Shown piece by piece: positions 1 to 8,670 of a stretch of DNA of 9,022 nt. This DNA comes from Alphaproteobacteria bacterium (GTDB taxonomy: Bacteria > Pseudomonadota > Alphaproteobacteria > ATCC43930 > CGMCC-115725), in assembly GCA_030039775.1 (NCBI GenBank), contig JASHUX010000174.1, positions 1 to 9,022 on the forward strand, in the 5' to 3' direction. The stretch's first letter is position 1; each line of letters begins with the position of its first letter. A model generated the notes under the pieces. That model was not told the origin of the DNA and ran no database searches. It saw nothing but the letters and a program-made list of their open reading frames with translations. Made by a program: the position numbers and the translations under genes.

Positions 1-482
1 TCGTCGGCGATGACGGCGAACGGCGCGCCCTCGCTGACGCCGGCGACGCGAAAGCCGGGTGGCGACGCGGTGATACGATCGCCGTGGCTCATCCACACCT
101 GATGCCGCTCGCTCGGTTTCCACAGACCGTCGAACAGCGTGCAATTCTCACGGATTTCGAGGAAGGCGCGGCCGAACTCGCGGTCGTGACCACTTTCCAC
201 CTGCCCGCCGAGCTGCGCCGCCATCGTCATCTGGCCGTAGCAGATGCCGAGCACCGGCACCCCCATCTCGAAGACGCGTTGCGGCGCGCGCGGCGTGCCC
301 ATCTCGGCGACGGACGCCGGCCCGCCCGACAGGATGATTGCCTTCGGCGCGAACGACGCCATTTTGTCGTCGTCGATATTGAAAGGATGGATTTCGCAAT
401 AGACGCCGCTTTCGCGCACCCGGCGCGCGATGAGCTGGGTCACCTGGCTGCCAAAATCGAGGATCAGAACCCGGTCGGTCAT
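1..482 (-). CDS. guaA: GMP synthase (glutamine-hydrolysing), N-terminal amidotransferase part; 3' end outside window
   Basis: GuaA makes GMP from XMP, ATP and glutamine in the cytoplasm, the last step of guanine nucleotide synthesis. Only the first 160 residues are present; the family is about 510-525 residues long, so the ATP-pyrophosphatase and dimerisation domains lie beyond the left edge. The visible part is a class I glutamine amidotransferase: it starts [13 protein letters not shown], has the oxyanion-strand motif LSGGPASV at residues 51-58, the nucleophile elbow GICYGQ at 79-84 with Cys81 as expected nucleophile, and MSHGD at 131-135. The His and Glu of the catalytic triad would come later and cannot be checked. 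The start is the ATG whose first bases form ATGA with the rsmB stop. No strong Shine-Dalgarno sequence precedes it, so translational coupling to rsmB is likely (inference). Identity is very secure. Confidence 0.97.
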   Translation of the reverse strand, partial: MTDRVLILDFGSQVTQLIARRVRESGVYCEIHPFNIDDDKMASFAPKAIILSGGPASVAEMGTPRAPQRVFEMGVPVLGICYGQMTMAAQLGGQVESGHDREFGRAFLEIRENCTLFDGLWKPSERHQVWMSHGDRITASPPGFRVAGVSEGAPFAVIAD

Positions 483-1822
483 GGTTCATCATCCGGGGCG
501 TCGGCGACAGGCGCAAGGGCGCGCGCCATCACCGCGACGAAAAACCCGTCGGTGCCGTGGCGTGCGGTGGTGAGGCGCAGGGTCGGTTCCCGAGTCGGGC
601 AGTCCCCGCCCACCGCCTCGCGCCACACCTCGGCGACCGGCAAACGCGAAAAATCATTGTGCGCCCCTAGGAAGTTCTCGATTTGAGCCTCGTCTTCCTC
701 GCGCAGCAGCGAGCAGGTGACATAAATAAGTCGACCACCCGGCTTCACAAGCCGTTGGGCGCTGCCGAGAATATCGGCCTGCAGCGCTGTGAGTTCGTCC
801 AGGTCTTCCGGCCGCAGCCGCCATTTGGCGTCGGGGTTACGGCGCCAGGTTCCCGTTCCGGTGCAGGGTGCATCGATCAGCACGCGGTCGAAGCCGCGCG
901 CGTGGCGCTTCACCCATTTGTCGCGCTGACCTGTCAGCGGCTGGCGCTGAACGATGCTGACGCCCGCGCGGCGCAACCGCTGCGTCGCGCGCTCGAGCCG
1001 CAACGCCGAGACGTCGCACGCAACGAGATGGCCGCGATTTTCCATGCTCGCAGCCAGCGCCAACGTCTTGCCCCCTGCTCCAGCGCAAAAATCGACCACG
1101 CGCATACCGGGCCGCGCATCGGCCAGCAGCGACGCAAGTTGCGAGCCTTCGTCCTGCACTTCGACGCCGCCGGATTTGAAGATCGCCAGGGTCGAAAGCG
1201 GGATGCGCTCAAACACGCGCAGGCCAAGCGGCGAATATTTCGTGCGCGCCGCCTCGATCGCGTCGCGCGCAAGCGCCGCTCGTGCCTTCTCGCGGTCGGA
1301 CTTGAGCGCGTTTACGCGCAGATCGAGCGCCGCGGGTTCCAACAACGCCGCCGTCTCGCGCGCGGCATCCCTGCCTAATGCAGCTTCGAGATGCGCGCCG
1401 AGCCAGGCCGGATAGTTGCCGACCACGTCGGGCGATTGATCGCGATGCGCGATCGTGCCGCCCGCGATCATGTCGATCAACCGTTCCTCGTCGCTCGATA
1501 GGCGCGGCGGGCGGAAGCGGTCGCCGTCGCATGCCTCCTTGATCGCGGCCGGCGTCCAACCTTGGATCAGGACTAGCGCCACTAGCAGCCGCGTTCGGCC
1601 ATGCGCCGTCAGGCCTCGCGCCATGCGGCCGAGCCACCAATCGAGCTGCGCGCGCCGGCGCAACACGGCGTAGATGTGTTCCGAGATCGCGGCACGGTCC
1701 TTGACGCCCGCGAAACGATGACGCCGGAAATACTCCGCGACCGTATCGTCGGCCGGCGCGCGTCCGCGCTCGATCGTGTCGAGAAGCTGAATCGCCGCCT
1801 CGATGCGGGCGCCAGGAGTCAA
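479..1822 (-). CDS. rsmB: RsmB/NOP-family rRNA (cytosine-C5) methyltransferase
   Basis: A class I SAM-dependent RNA m5C methyltransferase. E. coli RsmB methylates C967 of 16S rRNA; the same target here is inferred from family. With the TTG start the protein has 447 residues. Residues 1-130 are a helical NusB-like N-terminal region. The Rossmann domain shows the SAM-binding motif FCAGAGGKT at 245-253, DAPCTGTG at 318-325 with Cys320 (motif IV, assists product release) and TCS at 369-371 with Cys370 (motif VI, the nucleophile). Both cysteines are present, so it should be active. The open frame extends 49 codons further upstream, but that stretch is Arg/Ser/Pro-rich and overlaps the divergent gene. 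TTG at 1822-1820 gives an N-terminus ([14 protein letters not shown]) resembling other members, and AGGA lies about 10 bases upstream. The stop overlaps the guaA start by 4 bases. C967 specificity versus another m5C site is not provable from sequence. Confidence 0.93.
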   Translation of the reverse strand: MTPGARIEAAIQLLDTIERGRAPADDTVAEYFRRHRFAGVKDRAAISEHIYAVLRRRAQLDWWLGRMARGLTAHGRTRLLVALVLIQGWTPAAIKEACDGDRFRPPRLSSDEERLIDMIAGGTIAHRDQSPDVVGNYPAWLGAHLEAALGRDAARETAALLEPAALDLRVNALKSDREKARAALARDAIEAARTKYSPLGLRVFERIPLSTLAIFKSGGVEVQDEGSQLASLLADARPGMRVVDFCAGAGGKTLALAASMENRGHLVACDVSALRLERATQRLRRAGVSIVQRQPLTGQRDKWVKRHARGFDRVLIDAPCTGTGTWRRNPDAKWRLRPEDLDELTALQADILGSAQRLVKPGGRLIYVTCSLLREEDEAQIENFLGAHNDFSRLPVAEVWREAVGGDCPTREPTLRLTTARHGTDGFFVAVMARALAPVADAPDDEP

Positions 1823-1851
1823 TGAACTTTTGTCCTGTGGTATGGGTACAC

Positions 1852-1860
1852 GGGGAGAAG
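1852..1860 (+). promoter_or_regulatory. Shine-Dalgarno site of the 98-residue protein gene
   Basis: GGGGAGAAG, with core GGAG at 1854-1857, lies six bases upstream of ATG 1864. It decides between this start and the in-frame ATG at 1822, which lacks such a site and coincides with the beginning of rsmB on the opposite strand. Confidence 0.75.
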
Positions 1861-1863
1861 CGG

Positions 1864-2160
1864 ATGCCTCGATATAAAGTGATGGTCGACGACAATTTCC
1901 ACTACATGGAAGAAGACGAGCGTTACGAGCTCGGCACCTACCATACACGCGCCGCAGCGATCGCCGCATGCCGCGACCTCGTCGATCGCTGGCTTCAGGA
2001 GATGCACGAACCGGGCGTAACCGCGGAGAAACTGTACGAACATTACATCAGCTTCGGCGAAGACCCGTTCATCGTTGTCATCGAGGGCACCGACCCCGAC
2101 GCAAAATTCTCCGCCTGGACTTATGCCAAGGAGCGATGTGCCGCGATTTGTCGTGGCTAG
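1864..2160 (+). CDS. Conserved 98-residue protein of unknown function
   Basis: A small, probably cytoplasmic protein with no signal peptide, no membrane segment and no catalytic motif I can name. It begins MPRYKVMVDDNFHYM, followed by an acidic stretch (EEDER, 16-20), an Ala-rich helix (about 29-48) with RAAAIAACRDLVD, then LYEHYISFGEDPFIVV (57-72) and a C-terminus FSAWTYAKERC. The pattern of a leading beta strand, a helix, and a later FIVV strand suggests a small alpha/beta fold (inference). I recognise the sequence type as a recurring hypothetical protein of alphaproteobacteria but cannot name a function. The start is chosen because GGGGAGAAG ends three bases before ATG 1864; an upstream in-frame ATG at 1822 would add 14 residues but has no comparable site and overlaps the rsmB start. 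It is divergent from rsmB with a 41-base gap, so its promoter probably reaches into or near the rsmB start. Its stop shares CTAG with the flavoprotein gene on the other strand. Confidence 0.88.
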   Translation: MPRYKVMVDDNFHYMEEDERYELGTYHTRAAAIAACRDLVDRWLQEMHEPGVTAEKLYEHYISFGEDPFIVVIEGTDPDAKFSAWTYAKERCAAICRG

Positions 2161-3347
2161 TCGCGCACCGCGAACATTGTCCAGCGCGCGCCGGGCTTCG
2201 TCACGCCGAGCAATACTTTTGCGGCCTCAAGTTCGATCTCGTCGGCCAGCAAGAGGTGCTGCGTGCCGGCATGGGCGTCACGATAGGCGCGCTGCAATTT
2301 GCTCGACCGCAAGGACACGCCGCGCGAATAGCGGTGCGCCACGGTCGTGATCTCGGACAGCACGTCGTGAATGTGCCGCATCGCGAGGCGCAGCAACGCG
2401 ATTTGTTCTAGCGTCGGCGCGGCGCCCCGCGCCGAACTATCGCGGATGCTGTTCCAGCTTTCGTAGACGAAAGCCCGGGCCGAGCGGTATTTCGCCTCGG
2501 CCTCCGCGAAGCTTTTGCGGAACGACGGGCTGTCTGAGAGCAGGCCGAACACGTCGGACCGTTCGCGCGCGAGGCGGGCGACCTCGTCGAGCGCCCGGCG
2601 GCCTACGCCGAGTGCCCACGAGGTATGGCCCCAGGCGGTGAAACCGACGAGTCCGATCTGATACTGCGTGCCGCCGCGTTGCGGTGTCTCGGCGTCGAAG
2701 GAATAGGTCGTCGCCGCGGGAACGAATATTTCCTCGCCTTTCTGCACATAGTCGAAGCTGCCGGTCGCACGCAGCCCGAGCACGTCCCAATTGCCCTTAA
2801 GCTCGATCGTGTCGCGCGGGTGATGCATCAGCACGATCTCGGGCGCGCCGTCGGCATTAAGGATCGGCTTGCCCGCATCGTCGACGATGAAGCAGCCGGA
2901 ATGAATCCACTCGGCGTGATAGATGCCGCTGCCGTAGGCCCAATACCCCTTGATGCGATAGCCGCCGTCGACGCGGCGCGCGTAACCGCGGGGCACGCCG
3001 TTGCCTGCCAACGTCACGTCCGGCCCCTTGCCGTAGATCATCTTCGCGCCCGCTTCGGGCAGGAACGAGCCGGCCGAGGCCGCCATCACGCCGGCGACCA
3101 TTGTGCACCACCCCGCCGAGCCGTCGGCCCAGGCGAGCCGCTCAACGATTCGCATTGCGTCCACGAAATCCAGCTCGCCGCCGCCCAATGCCTTCGGCAG
3201 CAGCATCGAATAGAGGCCGGACTTTCGCATCTCCGCGATGAGCTTGTCGCTTTGATGCTGTGCGCGCTCGGTTTTGTCGGCCTCCGCCTCGATCAACGGG
3301 ACCAGGCTCTCGGCCATGTCCCGCTTACTCGCGAAATTTCCGTCCAT
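2157..3347 (-). CDS. Acyl-CoA dehydrogenase-family flavoprotein, possibly a flavin-dependent monooxygenase or desulfurase-type enzyme
   Basis: A 396-residue protein of acyl-CoA dehydrogenase fold, about the family's usual length. Residues 1-110 are the helical N-terminal domain (SGLYSMLLPKALGGGELD at 43-60; the DGSAGWC stretch at 75-81). The middle beta domain carries NWDVLGLRATGS (186-197), the conserved flavin-side motif. The C-terminal helical domain contains RSSKLQRAYRDAHAGTQH (347-364). This C-terminal pattern, SAGW rather than the usual acyl-CoA dehydrogenase residues, and the lack of an obvious catalytic Glu resemble the group that includes HsaA, the oxygenase of 4-hydroxyphenylacetate hydroxylase, and DszC; these use reduced flavin from a partner reductase and oxygen. 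That assignment is inference; a plain acyl-CoA dehydrogenase remains possible. No flavin reductase gene is in the window and the substrate is unknown. ATG 3347 follows a strong site (GGAGGA). The gene is divergent from the S10 peptidase and convergent with the 98-residue gene. Confidence 0.88.
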   Translation of the reverse strand: MDGNFASKRDMAESLVPLIEAEADKTERAQHQSDKLIAEMRKSGLYSMLLPKALGGGELDFVDAMRIVERLAWADGSAGWCTMVAGVMAASAGSFLPEAGAKMIYGKGPDVTLAGNGVPRGYARRVDGGYRIKGYWAYGSGIYHAEWIHSGCFIVDDAGKPILNADGAPEIVLMHHPRDTIELKGNWDVLGLRATGSFDYVQKGEEIFVPAATTYSFDAETPQRGGTQYQIGLVGFTAWGHTSWALGVGRRALDEVARLARERSDVFGLLSDSPSFRKSFAEAEAKYRSARAFVYESWNSIRDSSARGAAPTLEQIALLRLAMRHIHDVLSEITTVAHRYSRGVSLRSSKLQRAYRDAHAGTQHLLLADEIELEAAKVLLGVTKPGARWTMFAVRD

Positions 3348-3446
3348 GCCGTTCCTCCGATTTTTGTTAACGGTGGTGCGACCGCGAAACTGTGATTAGC
3401 CCAAAGCGGAAAGGCGCGCTAGGACTTAGGTTTCGGAGGTCGGACG
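3348..3446. promoter_or_regulatory. 99-base divergent intergenic region between flavoprotein and S10 peptidase genes
   Basis: Both flanking genes start here and read outward, so both promoters should lie in or near it. Each gene has a clear Shine-Dalgarno site, TCGGAGG at 3433-3439 for the peptidase and its mirror CCTCCGA at 3354-3360 for the flavoprotein. The part between includes an AT-richer patch with TTTTTGTTAAC at 3361-3371. I could not find a -35/-10 pair in either direction good enough to call, and no clear operator palindrome. Confidence 0.5.
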
Positions 3447-4970
3447 ATGCGTTTCGGCGCGCACCTTGCGTCACTTTTCGCGATTGCGACGTTGATAGGC
3501 GGCATTGCCACGATGGGCCACGCGCAAGGCGATCCGCGTCCGTCAAACCCGCGCACGCCGCCGTCAAACCGCCCCGCCGGCGGTCTACCGCGGCTGCCGG
3601 CCGATTCCGTGACGCAGCAAAGCGTTGGGCTGCCCGGGCGCACGCTGACGTTCAAGGCGACGGCGGGCACGATCAAGCTCAGCAACGGCGAGACGGGAGC
3701 CGAACTCGCCGATGTCGCCTACGTCGCCTTTCAGCTCGACCATGCCGACGCAGCGACACGGCCGATTACCTTCGCCTTCAACGGCGGGCCCGGTGCCGGG
3801 TCGGCCTGGCTCGATCTCGGCGCGCTCGGCCCCTGGCGACTGCCGCTCGATAACGGCGTCGTCCATCCCTCGACGCCGCCGGTCGTGGTGGAAAATGCCG
3901 ACACGTGGCTCGATTTCACGGATCTGGTGTTTATCGACCCGCCGGGCACGGGCTACAGCCAGGTCGTCGGCGGCGACGACGCGCGCAAGCAACTCTATTC
4001 GGTCCACGGCGATCTCGAGGCGCTCGCAGTCGTCATACGCAAATGGCTCACGTCAAACGATCGGCTGACATCGCCCAAATTTATCGTTGGCGAGAGCTAC
4101 GGCGGCTTTCGCGGCCCGGGGCTCGCGGAAAAACTGGCGACAGAGCAAAGCATTGGCATCGCGGGCCTGGTGCTGATTTCGCCGGTCATCGATTTCCGCG
4201 CAATGGGAAGTCCGAACGAGGCGCTGACTTGGGCCATCCGCCTGCCATCCTTCGCCGCGGTCGCCCGCGAAAAGAACGGGCCGGTCACGGAAGCGCAGCT
4301 CGCCGATGTCGAGCGTTACGCCGGCGGCGATTACTTACAGGATTTCATGCGCGGGCCTCGCGACGCCGCCGCGGTCGGGCGGATGGTGGACGAAGTCGCC
4401 AAATTCACCGGCCTCAACCACGCCTTGGTCGAGCGGATGCACGGTCGCATCGACAAGGACACGTTCTTACGCGCATTCGATCGTTCGCACGGCAAGATCG
4501 GCGCTTTCTACGATGCCACCGTTACCGCCTATGATGCGTTTCCCGATTCCCGACGCGACGAATGGCTCGATCCGATCGTCCCCGGCTTCGAGGCGCCGAT
4601 GGCGAGCGCGATGGTCTGGCTTTACGCCCATCGGCTCGGCTGGAAAATCGAGAACCAGTACGAGATGCTGAACAATGAAGTCGCCCATCGCTGGGATTAT
4701 GGCCACGACCTCCAGGCGCTCGACGACATTCTGGCGCTCAAACGCATGCTGGCGCTCGATCCGAACTTTCGCGTGCTGGTGGCGCAGGGCCTTACCGACG
4801 TGCAAGTGCCGTATTTCGGCACCAAGCTGCTGCTCGCGCAAATTCCCGATTACGGCGGCGCCGGGCGTGTGGCGTTCAAGACCTATCCCGGCGGCCACAT
4901 ACTCTATACCCGCGACGCGTCGCGCCAGGCGCTGCGCGTGGACGCGCAGAACCTGATCGCAGGGAAGTAG
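3447..4970 (+). CDS. Exported S10-family serine carboxypeptidase-like protein
   Basis: A 507-residue alpha/beta-hydrolase of peptidase family S10. Known members remove C-terminal amino acids at acidic pH; the bacterial ones are mostly uncharacterised. An N-terminal signal peptide covers residues 1-26 (MRFGAH, hydrophobic core LASLFAIATLIGG, probable cleavage after GHA), so the product is expected in the periplasm or outside. A Pro-rich linker follows at about 29-52. Family motifs are FNGGPGAGS at 111-119 (oxyanion region), DPPGTGYS at 164-171, and the nucleophile elbow GESYGG at 215-220 with Ser217. Asp451 (GLTDVQVPY) and His484 (YPGGHILY) complete the triad, so it is likely active. ATG 3447 is preceded by GGAGG at a spacing of 7-8 bases. 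Substrate specificity cannot be read from the sequence. The gene ends one base from the guaB stop on the other strand. Confidence 0.93.
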   Translation: MRFGAHLASLFAIATLIGGIATMGHAQGDPRPSNPRTPPSNRPAGGLPRLPADSVTQQSVGLPGRTLTFKATAGTIKLSNGETGAELADVAYVAFQLDHADAATRPITFAFNGGPGAGSAWLDLGALGPWRLPLDNGVVHPSTPPVVVENADTWLDFTDLVFIDPPGTGYSQVVGGDDARKQLYSVHGDLEALAVVIRKWLTSNDRLTSPKFIVGESYGGFRGPGLAEKLATEQSIGIAGLVLISPVIDFRAMGSPNEALTWAIRLPSFAAVAREKNGPVTEAQLADVERYAGGDYLQDFMRGPRDAAAVGRMVDEVAKFTGLNHALVERMHGRIDKDTFLRAFDRSHGKIGAFYDATVTAYDAFPDSRRDEWLDPIVPGFEAPMASAMVWLYAHRLGWKIENQYEMLNNEVAHRWDYGHDLQALDDILALKRMLALDPNFRVLVAQGLTDVQVPYFGTKLLLAQIPDYGGAGRVAFKTYPGGHILYTRDASRQALRVDAQNLIAGK

Positions 4971-4971
4971 C

Positions 4972-6498
<1,527 letters not shown>

Positions 6499-6509
6499 GG
6501 GGCGTCGCG

Positions 6510-6546
6510 CCATAATAAATGCACCTTGGCGCCGCCGCTGCCAAGG
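6510..6546 (-). terminator. Possible rho-independent terminator after rlmE
   Basis: On the minus strand, CCTTGGC (6546-6540) and GCCAAGG (6530-6524) form a perfect 7-bp stem with a 9-base GC-rich loop, starting 7 bases after the rlmE stop. The following TGCATTTATTATGG is T-rich but not an uninterrupted T run, so termination may be partial. It sits between the ppx-rlmE unit and the guaB promoter. Confidence 0.5.
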
Positions 6547-6553
6547 CCGATCA

Positions 6554-7231
6554 CTACCGGCCGTGGAAATCCTGCGCGATGACGTAGATTTCGGCGGATT
6601 CGGCGCGGCTCGCCGGCGGTTTAGCGTGCTTGACCGAAGTAAAGTCTTTTTTCATCCGGTCCAACAAAGCGCGCTCGGTGCCGCCTTGGAAAACCTTCGC
6701 AACGAAGGCGCCGCCCGGTGCCAGATGCGCCCGCGCAAATTCATACGCCGCCTCGACTAGCGCCACGATGCGCAGATGATCGGTCGCGGCATGACCGGTG
6801 GTCGGCGCCGCCATATCGGACAGAATCACGTCGGGCACGCCTCCGAGCACGTCGAGAAGCTTCGCGTCGTTGCCTGAATCGAGAAAATCGCCCTGCAACA
6901 CGATGGCGCCCGGAATCGGATCGATGGCCAGCAGATCGATGGCGACGACGCGGTCCTTGCCGGCGCGCGCGACGGCAACTTGGGTCCAACTGCCCGGGGC
7001 CGCGCCCAAATCGAGCACGCGCTTGCCGCGCGCGAGGAAATGGAACCGGTCGTCGAGCTCGGCGAGCTTGAACGCGGCACGGCTGCGATAGCCGGCCCGT
7101 TTCGCCGCCGCGACATAGGGATCGTTGAGTTGGCGCTCGAGCCAGCGCGTCGATGACGGGGTGCGACCCTTGGCTGATTTGATGTGCTGCGCGGGCGCGC
7201 GGCCCGACGACGGCGCGGCGCGCCTCGCCAT
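6554..7231 (-). CDS. rlmE: 23S rRNA (uridine-2'-O)-methyltransferase
   Basis: RlmE (FtsJ, RrmJ) methylates the 2'-O of U2552 in the A-loop of 23S rRNA and aids late 50S assembly. The protein has 225 residues; E. coli RlmE has 209, the difference being a basic Arg/Ala/Ser-rich N-terminal tail (1-25) often seen in alphaproteobacteria. The SAM motif [10 protein letters not shown] is at 73-82. The catalytic tetrad expected from E. coli (Lys38, Asp124, Lys164, Glu199) is matched by Lys55 (AFKLAE), Asp139 (LSDMAAP), Lys179 (VAKVF) and Glu214 (SAEIYV). A longer reading of this frame runs upstream through ppx, but ATG 7231 is the natural start because it overlaps the ppx stop (TGATG). There is no strong Shine-Dalgarno site, so translation probably depends on ribosomes finishing ppx. 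Confidence 0.96.
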   Translation of the reverse strand: MARRAAPSSGRAPAQHIKSAKGRTPSSTRWLERQLNDPYVAAAKRAGYRSRAAFKLAELDDRFHFLARGKRVLDLGAAPGSWTQVAVARAGKDRVVAIDLLAIDPIPGAIVLQGDFLDSGNDAKLLDVLGGVPDVILSDMAAPTTGHAATDHLRIVALVEAAYEFARAHLAPGGAFVAKVFQGGTERALLDRMKKDFTSVKHAKPPASRAESAEIYVIAQDFHGR

Positions 7232-8232
7232 CAGTGTGCGCCGATGAGGCCCGACAGCACGCCTTCGCGGATGCCGCGGTCGGCGACGCGGAGACGGCCG
7301 ACCGGCCAGACCTGGCAGATCGCTTCGACAATGGCGCAGCCGGAAATGACCAGATCGGCGCGATCCGTACCGATGCACGGATTGTCGATGCGGTCGCGAT
7401 ACGACAGGTGCAGCAGCATGCGCGACAGTTGCGCGATATCGGTGAAGCTCAACATCAGGCCGTCGACCTGCGCGCGGTTGTAACGCGGCAGTTTCAGATA
7501 GACGCCGCCGAGCGTGGTCACGGTGCCCGAGCTGCCCAGCATCTGCACCCCTCCCTGCGCCACCGTCGCCGCGATGCCGTGTTGCTCGTCGAACGGGCGG
7601 ATCGCGTCGCGCATTTCCGTGATCATCGCGTCGTAGGTCGCGTCGCTCACCTCGCGCCCGCCATAGCGGTCGGTCATGGTAACGACGCCATGCGGCACTG
7701 AGGTCGCCGCGAGTATCTGCGGCGCGGCGCCGCGCACGACATCCAGCCACGCAAGTTCGGTCGAACCACCCCCGATGTCGATGACGATGGCGCGCGACAC
7801 AGCGCCGTCCAACAGAGGCGCGCAGCCGGACACGACCAACCGCACTTCTTCCTGGCTGGTGATGATCTCGATGGGGATGCCGGTCTCGTTCTGGACGCGC
7901 TCGATGAACGCGGCGCAATTCGCGGCGCGGCGGCACGCCTCGGTCGCGACGTAGCGCGCGCGCGTCACGCGTCGTTGCGACACCTTGTCCGCGCAGACTT
8001 TAAGCGCATCGATCGTGCGCGCCATCGCCGGTTCGGATAAAACGCCGCTTGCCGCCAGTCCCTCGCCAAGCCGGACGATGCGAGAGAACGCGTCGATGAC
8101 GCGAAAGCCGTGCGGTGCGCCGCGCGCCACCAGAAGCCGGCAATTGTTGGTACCGAGATCGAGCGCGGCATAGACCTCGCGCGCCGCAGCCGGCGCGACG
8201 GATCGGACGGTATGCGAAGTGATTTCCCTCAA
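7231..8232 (-). CDS. ppx: Ppx/GppA family exopolyphosphatase or pppGpp phosphatase
   Basis: Members hydrolyse terminal phosphate from inorganic polyphosphate or convert pppGpp to ppGpp; the two roles cannot be separated here. The gene gives 333 residues, about the size of the short single-module proteins common in alphaproteobacteria and lacking the C-terminal HD-like domains of E. coli Ppx. It has the ASKHA (actin/Hsp70-like) fold: phosphate motif 1 [14 protein letters not shown] at 23-36, [12 protein letters not shown] at 125-136 with the Glu128-Glu129 pair where the catalytic Glu is expected, phosphate motif 2 DIGGGSTEL at 152-160, [11 protein letters not shown] at 233-243 and [10 protein letters not shown] at 317-326. 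The start is uncertain: the frame is open far upstream, but that part lies over the cytochrome gene. The only usual start codon between the cytochrome stop and motif 1 is TTG at 8232-8230, with a poor ribosome binding site. The stop overlaps the rlmE ATG. Confidence 0.92.
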   Translation of the reverse strand: MREITSHTVRSVAPAAAREVYAALDLGTNNCRLLVARGAPHGFRVIDAFSRIVRLGEGLAASGVLSEPAMARTIDALKVCADKVSQRRVTRARYVATEACRRAANCAAFIERVQNETGIPIEIITSQEEVRLVVSGCAPLLDGAVSRAIVIDIGGGSTELAWLDVVRGAAPQILAATSVPHGVVTMTDRYGGREVSDATYDAMITEMRDAIRPFDEQHGIAATVAQGGVQMLGSSGTVTTLGGVYLKLPRYNRAQVDGLMLSFTDIAQLSRMLLHLSYRDRIDNPCIGTDRADLVISGCAIVEAICQVWPVGRLRVADRGIREGVLSGLIGAH

Positions 8233-8290
8233 GAGCGCGACCGGGGCTGCACCACGGAATGCTAACCCAGCCCTCGCCGCGATAAAAGGA
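8233..8290 (-). other. 58-base gap between cytochrome c and ppx genes
   Basis: It contains a possible hairpin (GGGCTG at 8244-8249 with CAGCCC at 8268-8273, 18-base loop) without a T tract, so it is not a convincing terminator. I see no promoter pair good enough to call. It is unclear whether ppx is transcribed from its own promoter or by read-through from the cytochrome operon. Confidence 0.3.
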
Positions 8291-8668
8291 TCAGGGCGGA
8301 AGCTTCGTCGCCGCCTGGAGATAAGCGATGAGGTCCGCGCGCTCCTGCGGATCGGCGACGCCGGCGAACACCATCTTCGTGCCCGGCACCATTTTCGCCG
8401 GACCCTGGAGCCATTGATCGAGTGTCTGCGCATCCCAAACGATGCCGGAGTTCTTGAGCGCCGTCGAATAGTTATAGTCGGGCAGCGAGCCGGCTTTGCG
8501 GCCGAACAGACCGCGATGGCGCGGGCCGATGACGTTGCGGTCGATCTGATGACAAATCTGGCATTGCGTGTAGGCCAACTGGCCCCGCTGTGCGTCGCCG
8601 CCCGCGAACGCGGGCAGCACGGCCGTGACGCACATCGCCACGGCCGCGCCGACAATACCGTGCCGCAT
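8291..8668 (-). CDS. Exported class I c-type cytochrome
   Basis: A small periplasmic electron carrier of 125 residues. A signal peptide spans 1-22 (MRHGIVGAAVAMCVTAVLPAFA) with cleavage probably after AFA, leaving about 103 residues, the size of a monohaem cytochrome c of the c2/c550 type. The haem-binding motif CQICH is at 36-40, supplying two thioether cysteines and the His40 ligand. The likely distal ligand is Met99 in PGTKMVFAG, the usual place before the final helix (PQERADLIAYLQ). NSGIVWDAQTLDQWLQGP (73-90) is also typical of this class. The electron donor and acceptor are unknown. ATG 8668 lies two bases after the stop of the ferritin-like gene (TGA CG ATG) and has no clear Shine-Dalgarno site, suggesting coupling to that gene. 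The start matches the signal peptide well. Confidence 0.94.
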   Translation of the reverse strand: MRHGIVGAAVAMCVTAVLPAFAGGDAQRGQLAYTQCQICHQIDRNVIGPRHRGLFGRKAGSLPDYNYSTALKNSGIVWDAQTLDQWLQGPAKMVPGTKMVFAGVADPQERADLIAYLQAATKLPP

Positions 8669-8670
8669 CG

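Noticed and set aside
84..686. A 200-codon plus-strand frame across the guaA/rsmB junction.
   Set aside because: It is antisense to two certain genes and of shadow-like composition.
2625..3395. A 256-codon plus-strand frame opposite the flavoprotein gene.
   Set aside because: It has an Arg/Ala/His-rich composition typical of antisense shadows and no family motif, and the minus-strand gene is well supported.
3354..3439. A 7-base inverted repeat (CCTCCGA at 3354-3360, TCGGAGG at 3433-3439) in the divergent intergenic region, considered as an operator.
   Set aside because: Both arms are the Shine-Dalgarno sites of the two outward-reading genes, which fully explains the symmetry.
7232..7936. 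An N-terminal extension that would make rlmE a 460-residue protein.
   Set aside because: The extension is an out-of-frame reading of ppx, rich in Arg and without domains. The RlmE fold starts after ATG 7231, which overlaps the ppx stop.
8244..8273. A hairpin between cytochrome c and ppx considered as an intrinsic terminator.
   Set aside because: The stem is only 6 bp with an 18-base loop and no following T tract on either strand.
8233..8655. An N-terminal extension of ppx over the cytochrome c gene.
   Set aside because: The extension reads the cytochrome gene in another frame and has no Ppx-like sequence; the cytochrome with its CxxCH motif and signal peptide is clearly the real product there.
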